Below are positions 58,073 to 64,000 of a stretch of 64,000 nucleotides of DNA, piece after piece (position 1 is the first letter of the stretch; every line of letters starts with the position of its first letter). A program made the translations under genes and the position numbers. Below the pieces are notes generated by a model. It was not told the origin of the DNA. It did not search any database and saw nothing but the letters and a program-made list of their open reading frames with translations. The stretch is from Hyphodiscus hymeniophilus (Eukaryota; Ascomycota; Leotiomycetes; Helotiales; Hyphodiscaceae): the NCBI GenBank assembly GCA_016508695.1, contig VNKQ01000016.1, positions 806,001 through 870,000 on the forward strand. The letters are read 5' to 3'.

Positions 58073-58757
58073 GGTGGCTTCAGACGATGGCAAGGTCCTG
58101 AAGAGCCTTCAGACTTAAGTTGGTCCCCTGATCTTGTCAATAAAGCCCAAAACTGCGCCGTTCTGTCTCAGGAACTGCGGCTCCTCCTGATCACTCAGGC
58201 CTCGTGAGCGGCTTGAGCCAGGTAATCATTCTTGTTTGGCGCGTATCATTCTTATTCGTGCCCATGTCAGTATCAATGTAAGAAGCCTAAGTGGGAGACC
58301 CCATTCGATTCACCGTTGAGATTTGCCCCCCAGGTTCGCATCAGCGAGTGAGCGAGTAATGTTGTGCAAGTGTGTTGCCTTTCTTTCCCTATCGTGATAA
58401 GCCTTCTGCCCCACCTCCGGCAGCATGTAAACAGTCACATGCACGGGAGCAATAAATATAAATTAACTATTTGAGAAAGAATGCAGATTGTCCATAATAT
58501 GTGAATTCATTTTGAGTGTGTCATATTCCACTTGCCAGCTCATGGTACTTTCAGACTACCCTTGAGTTCGTGTGGAAAGTACCTAGGTATGCACAAACAT
58601 GCACAGGTCAGGTACAAACCAGCAATCAAGCAATTCTCCTCCGCTCAAATTCTAACGTTGAAGTTTGGACTTTTGTAGCCCCCAAAATGCCACACGCCAG
58701 ATCGACCGTTAAGGGTGCGATGATATTCCCATTGCCTCCAAACACCACAAAAGAATC
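58073..58757. other. ATG2 promoter and adenosine-deaminase 3' flank
   Basis: 685 bp with no recognised gene or repeat. The genes are in tandem on the minus strand, so it contains the ATG2 promoter and the deaminase terminator is on its right side. Confidence 0.45.
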
Positions 58758-60643
58758 TTAATCCTGAGCATCATACACAGATTCCTCGCGTATCTTCTTG
58801 ACAGCTTCGCCATCATCCCCAAATTCCGTCACAATCCACAAGCAGAACTGCTCCCACTCAATAGACCATTGTTTCATCTTTTCAGCTCTAACATGATTCC
58901 CAAGAGTAGCCTGCTTGATGTCATGGACCCAGTCAGTCTGCGACTGATCTTCAAATGCAGCCCATCTGACGCTATTCTCAGCGAGATGTCCCAAACCCGC
59001 AAGACCAAGGTTGTCCCAGCCTTGAAGAGCTTGCCAGAAATCATGCGTCATACCTGCTGTGTCTTGTCCGAGAATCGCTGGATCATCATTGCAGAGAGAG
59101 CAAGAGACACCTCGAGCAAGCAAGGCGGGCAAAGGATGCGACATGACAGATGCACACAATCGCAGGACTTCATTGGAGATGGGACAGCTCTCGACAAGGA
59201 TTTTTTTTTCCTTGACCATATCGATGAGGAGAGGGTGCTTATAGAGGGAGAAGCCATGCCCGATTCTTCGAGTGCCGAGAAGCACCGCATCGAAGAGATT
59301 TTGATCTGTATCGCTGCCGTCGCCGAGACATTCTCCAGCATGGAAAAAGAAAGGGATATCGATGCCCTCCTGGGCGCACTGCTTGCGGAACCAGAAGAGT
59401 TCTGGAAGGAGGTCCTTAAGAGGACGGCCGCCATCTTCTTGGCCTACTAAATCGTAGCCTGAGATCAGATGGGGATACGCCATCTTGATAGCAATGCAGG
59501 CGTCCATGTCCTCCACGATCTTTCTCGTGTCAAGAACTCGGATTCCAGTCCAAATCATTCTTGCTCCCCAAAAATCCTTGCCTTCTTCTGAAGCCTTGAA
59601 CTTTTCAATCTCCTCTCCGAACACTTTGAACATATAATCATAAGTTTCCTCGGCAGTCTCTTGCCCTTCTCTGTAAAAGAAGAACGTAAAAGCGAGTCTG
59701 AGGTCCACCCATTTGACGCCATCCGCAAGCAACTGTTGCATCATACGCCTCATGAAGAGCTTGAAAATAGGCTCGTAGAATATGATGGTGTTGAGGATGG
59801 TAAACACTGATGAGAACTTTCTCCAGACAGCGTCGACACCGTGGTGATGCTCGATGGATTCAGTGTTTGTGATAGTGCAGCGATCTTTGAGCCAAGCTAA
59901 GAAGCCTTTTCTTCCACCATTGAGGAATTCATCAGCGGATTTGGTGAGAAGAATAGGAGTACCCGACACGTAATCAGCGCTCCAAATCGAACCCTCAACT
60001 ACCCATAATCGTAAGCAAAATGTAGCAATCAGATCAGCCAAGAATTACCTTTCTCAGACTTGTAGAATCTGAATTTCACCGCTGCCGCCTCAAGAGCTTG
60101 TGGACTCGACAAGCTCTTATTGCAAAATATATGCATCCCCGGCGTAGCCAGCAGGATATCAAACAGGTAATCGAAGTCCACCATAGCATCCATATGAGCA
60201 TGAAGCAGGGCACCCTTAGGCATCTTCCGAATAATCTGCCACAGCTTTGTAGTTTCCATGCGTTTCTTCGCCAGGCTAAACATCATACCCGGGTATACAT
60301 TGGCACCCGTCTTCTGCGCGAGGCAGTCCTCGAACTCGGCGGTCCATATTGTGCGCTGTTCTTCATCTCGGATTTGATCGACTATCGAGCAAGCTTCTTT
60401 GGCTAGAGGTGAGAGGGATTGTCGGAATGCGTGGTCTGAAGAGAAGGTGTTAGTGGGGGTTTGAAAGGGGAGAATGCTTGTAGTACCACTTCTCTGCTTC
60501 TTTTCTTGGTCTATTAAGGCGTCACGACCGAGCAGATACTTGTTGATGAAGGGCTCACCTTTCGCAGGTATGCCCTGCGAAACTTCGTCCCATTCATCAT
60601 CGGGCATACGAGAGGGCCATACGAGGTCGCGGACTCTAGACAT
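58758..60643 (-). CDS. Adenosine deaminase, ADGF/CECR1-like
   Basis: The model is complement(join(58758..59998,60049..60435,60487..60643)), 594 aa. It belongs to the metal-dependent adenosine-deaminase superfamily and to the longer ADGF/ADA2-like branch, which converts adenosine to inosine. Zinc-site motifs are GALLHAHMDAM (HxH), FFHAGECLGDG, RRIGHGFSLY, ESCPISNEVL and SLCNDDPAI (the terminal Asp ligand). The N-terminal about 150 residues match the ADGF extension. No signal peptide is seen, unlike secreted animal ADA2, so an intracellular role in purine salvage is more likely. Intron 1 is 51 nt with no in-frame stop; removing it joins KKQRS to DHAFRQSLSP. Intron 2 (49 nt) joins KSEK to VEGSIWSADY. 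Confidence 0.93.
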
Positions 60644-61110
60644 TTTTTGGTGTAAAGGTGGGGGAATATGAAAGAAAAGAGCTTGGTTTGGTCAATGATG
60701 AACTGGGATTCGCCTAGACTAAACCTACACCAAGAAAAACTGCCTAGGAAATATGAATGATCAGAAAGGACAAGCTACTCTATTTACTCTTTTGAATATC
60801 TCTACGAATCTTACTCCCTTTGTGGAAATCACGTTACGGTTTGGGGGTCCGATAAGAGAGGCCGGTGAGGGGTTTGTTCACTTCCGACTATTACTATCAG
60901 GATTAACACCACGTATGCTACAAGGGCGCCGCTTGTAATGTCATTTCGGAATGGGTGTGAAATATGGACAAAAGAAGTTAAGGTAGTTCGACGATTAGGT
61001 TTGACGAAGTTATAGTTCGAAATATAGTTGTTTGCTCTTGAAGTTCTCAATAGCCTGTGCCATGGCCAGGCCACAGGTTTATAGGCCCACGGCCAATGAT
61101 CGTTTTTATA
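60644..61110. other. Intergenic spacer
   Basis: 467 bp between tandem minus-strand genes (deaminase start and acyl-CoA dehydrogenase stop). Nothing recognised. Confidence 0.45.
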
Positions 61111-62799
61111 TTACAGCATGCTCTTCGGCATGTTCTTAATAGCTTGCCTTACACCTAAGTCACCAAGGACTTCCTCTGCTCCTCCCAAAATAGCATCAAA
61201 TTTGTACCTAGAGGAATAGCGTTAGCGAGATATGTACGAGTACAAGCATGAAATACTTACGTTCTGTGGAACATTTCAATAGTTCTTCCCATTCCAGACT
61301 GTGTCAATGCTCTACCGCCAAAGATTTGGACCGCCTCATCAGCACATTCGTGCGCCGAACGTGTAGCGAACATCTTCAGGAGACCGATAGGCCCAGCAAG
61401 ATGGGTTGATTGTTGCTTATATGGCATCAATGTCATTTGATACGTAATATTCTCGAGCCAAGCTTGGTTGGCTTCGCAGTGAGCGATCATTTTTGCAAGC
61501 CTAGAAAGTTTAGCTAACGCAATCAAGTCGGAAAGTCTTCATCCCTACTTTTGACGGATCACTGGTTGTTCAATGAGCTTCTTTCCAAAGACGATCCTTT
61601 GGTTACTCCATTTAATACACTCCTCTGTCACAATTCTCATCATTCGAGTGACACCACCTATGGAACTTATCAGCATACGCATGAGCACGGAGTCAAAATA
61701 ACTGACTGGACATCATCCATCTTTCGTGGTTGAAATTCGACAAGATGACATGGATTCCCTTGTTCTCGACGCCAAGCAGATTCTCCACTGGAACCTTAAC
61801 GTTGTCGAAAGTGATATATGCGGTTCCAGCTGTCGGAGAATAGGAGGTCTTAATCGGAGTAGTCTCGACACCCTCTCCCCTCTCAATGAGCACAACACTT
61901 AACCCCTTATCTGTCTTCACTCCGGTGACAAAGTAATCGCAGAAGACACCATTGGTAATCCATTTCTTGGTCCCATTAACAATGTAGTGCTTCCCATCTG
62001 GTGTCTTCTCCGCAGTGGTGCGTATTCCAGCAACATCGGATCCAGCAAAGGCTTCTGTAATAGCAAGACAGATCTTCTTTTCGCCGCTGAAGACTTCCTT
62101 GGCGATCTTGTTCTTCCATGCCTCGTCGTTTGCAAATTGCAAAACAGCAGTCAGAGATATTGTCATGCCGGCCATATTTCCATCTTGAAAACCCCGTGCA
62201 TTTGCCCTAACCATTTCTTGCCCGACAATCATGTCGTGGAAGTAGTCGAAATCTTCACCTTTGACAGCTCCGTCCAGCAGTTCAACCCCATGAAGGTGCT
62301 TCCCAGGGCCTAGTCGCATGTGTAAAATCCCAGCCTTCGACATTCTATCGATGAGGTCCTGAGGAATAGTCTTCCCAGATTTCTCACATTCCTGTGCTAC
62401 CGGAGTAACATATTTGTCCGTGAATATCCGCATTGCTTTTTGTAATCTTCGGTGACTCTCGTTGTAGTAAGGGCTCTTGAATTGAGGTGTGAGCCATGTT
62501 GGCTCGCCGTACGGGACGACGCTGAGATCGCCAGGGTTCTGTTCGATGACCTGGGATTTCTCGCCTTCGAGAGTACCTATACAGAGGTTCGAGTATTTCT
62601 GCAGCACTTCTTGTCGATGAAGGTTGTAGAAGGCTTCTGTGGCATCGGTTCCAGCGACTTGTTTTAGGACTGACTCGCCGCCGGGGTGAGCATCGACGAA
62701 TTCGGTCACATCATAGACTTTGCTGTCAATCACAAGCCAGAGACTTTCATCGCTGTTGTTTTTTGCGACTTCCTCGCGGGTGAGTGTGTGGTGAGGCAT
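61111..62799 (-). CDS. Cytochrome b5-acyl-CoA dehydrogenase fusion protein
   Basis: The model is complement(join(61111..61207,61261..61500,61549..61657,61707..62799)), 512 aa. Residues 1-80 are a cytochrome b5 heme domain; the axial histidines are in DAHPGGES and FYNLHRQEV. Residues about 110-512 are an acyl-CoA dehydrogenase flavoprotein, with ITEAFAGSDVAGIRTTAEK (FAD/substrate region), NHERWMM, QIFGGRALTQSGMGRTIE and GGAEEVLGDLGVRQA. The C-terminus AIKNMPKSML ends in SML, close to but not a standard SKL peroxisomal signal. Fusing a b5 domain to an ACAD suggests electron delivery to the flavin or acceptor use other than ETF. The fusion is known in fungi; its substrate is not established here. 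All introns (53, 48, 49 nt and so on) fit in phase. Confidence 0.94.
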
Positions 62800-64000
62800 T
62801 TGTATTAAATAACTCGGGTATAGACACCAAATTAGACGTCGACGAGTGTATTGATTGCGAAAGTAAGGAATCTAAAGACTATAGCGAAGAAGAAGAGAAG
62901 AAAACAACAATGCCGAACATTGGAGTCGAGGAATCCGGGGTAGATTATAAAATCACCCTTGGGCCGAGGTAAGTACGGGGTCGGCCAATCAGTCTCGCAT
63001 ATTACAAAGTTTAGCCCCCTGCCGTCAAACGAGGAACATGCTATTCGTAGAAAGAGGCCTGACTTGGCAGTGCTTGGCTTTTGGGAAAGTATTTTGGTCG
63101 TACTTCAGGCATGTGTCCACTTGGTTTTGTGCGATGGGACGATGATCAGTCAGAAGTCAGGACAGAGACTCACATACGAGAAGCTGACCATTTCATGGGC
63201 GGCGATCTTCACCGATTGCAGAGGACCGGTCATGTTTGGATGGAAATGGCTAAATAGTACCATGGGACAAGTTTATGCTTGGGGGCTTTTCTAATCGATG
63301 ACCTTTCCTAAAACATGAACTTTGTCAACACCAGCATCCGTTCCCCCCAGTACCGCCAGGATTAGAGATACATCCGCATACTTGCTGTCATTGATACTTT
63401 GAGCGAAGGCTTGGGGTTGCTACGAGAATAGGAATCGTTTAATGAAGACAAGCATTCGATGAATTGAAGTCGCTCAAAGGAGGCTGTGTGCAGGGAGAAG
63501 TTGTGTGAACGCAAAATAGTTCTTTCAGGCCAATTGAACGACCGAGGTTGTACTCCAAGCCCGAAATGCATATTTCACAAGCGGGGGTCAGCGCTTCTTC
63601 TCTCTATCAAACTCAAAGAAGGTTTGCATAGCTGAGTAGCAACTGGTCTCTTTAGCGAGCGTTGTTAGACCGCGATGGAGGTCTGTCATGATGACTATTC
63701 GTGTCTCCAGCTTGTCATAATTGCTGTAGGATCCCCTTGCTCGTGGTATCATACTCCACCGTAACACTGACGAGCGTTGAAATGCCATTTCATAATCTTG
63801 GAACGAGCGCTATATTGCAGGTCGTGAAAGACTAAGACATGGAGACAACCTTGGGGAATACGATGGGAGATAGGGGCAAGCTTGCAACGGACCCATTGAC
63901 CAAAGGCATGCTTCATAGATAGGTGTCATTCAGAAGTGTCCATCTCAATCAAATTCAATCCTCTTTCCCTTCAACAACCACGTCCCAGCAAGCTTTCCCA
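62800..64000. other. Right-end intergenic region
   Basis: 1.2 kb upstream of the acyl-CoA dehydrogenase fusion. Short open frames have no recognisable domain; no supported gene, RNA or repeat. A gene may begin beyond the window edge. Confidence 0.4.

Overview
This 64-kb window looks like nuclear chromosomal DNA of a filamentous ascomycete (Pezizomycotina, probably Leotiomycetes/Helotiales; the class is an inference from the overall style of the proteins, not a computed placement). The evidence is protein-coding genes on both strands, short introns (about 46-120 nt, a few 150-260 nt) with GTANGT donors and CTAAC/CTGAC branch sites, long intergenic spacers, and a housekeeping set typical of moulds: transketolase, V-ATPase subunit c, Snu13, Bmt6, Atg2, a Sln1-type histidine kinase and CBM1-bearing cellulases. 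I found no rRNA, tRNA, transposon or CRISPR array. Exon coordinates were derived by hand from splice sites, reading-frame phase and family conservation, and the phases add up for every model given.

Layout: 1-789, 3' end of an aldehyde dehydrogenase; 1178-2545, SRAP/HMCES-type DNA-protein crosslink protein; 3122-5225(-), Pro/Gln-rich protein of unknown function; 5746-7598(-), coiled-coil (golgin-like) protein divergent from 7882-8532, unknown; 9019-11335(-), transketolase; 12439-13222(-), Yap-like bZIP factor, followed by about 3.5 kb without a gene; 16690-17689(-), carboxymuconolactone-decarboxylase-like protein assembled across a 259-nt intron and a 17-nt exon; 18614-19469(-), V-ATPase subunit c, divergent from 19911-20352, Snu13; 20948-22138, Bmt6-like rRNA methyltransferase convergent with 22308-24014(-), F-box-like protein; 25591-27957(-), an NCS1 nucleobase transporter with a frameshift and an in-frame TGA; 30379-32054 and 33151-34794, a tandem GH6 cellobiohydrolase and GH5 endoglucanase, each with an N-terminal CBM1; 35433-38682(-), Sac-family phosphoinositide phosphatase; 39414-43717(-), Sln1/TcsB-type hybrid histidine kinase with an apparent 1-nt deletion; 46586-48010, glutathione-dependent formaldehyde dehydrogenase; 48671-49341(-), ubiquitin-like/AN1 zinc-finger fusion; 51433-58072(-), ATG2; 58758-60643(-), ADGF-type adenosine deaminase; 61111-62799(-), cytochrome b5-acyl-CoA dehydrogenase fusion.

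Most of the window is ordinary core genome. The cellulase pair is the one obvious functional cluster: two secreted enzymes with near-identical cellulose-binding modules, same orientation, 1.1 kb apart. The points most worth checking are the two broken reading frames (NCS1 transporter and SLN1 kinase), the Ubl-RGG-AN1 fusion, the duplicated PIP-box-like motifs in the SRAP protein, and the number of very small exons and of stop-free introns with lengths divisible by three. I saw no convincing sign of a wholly new multi-gene system.
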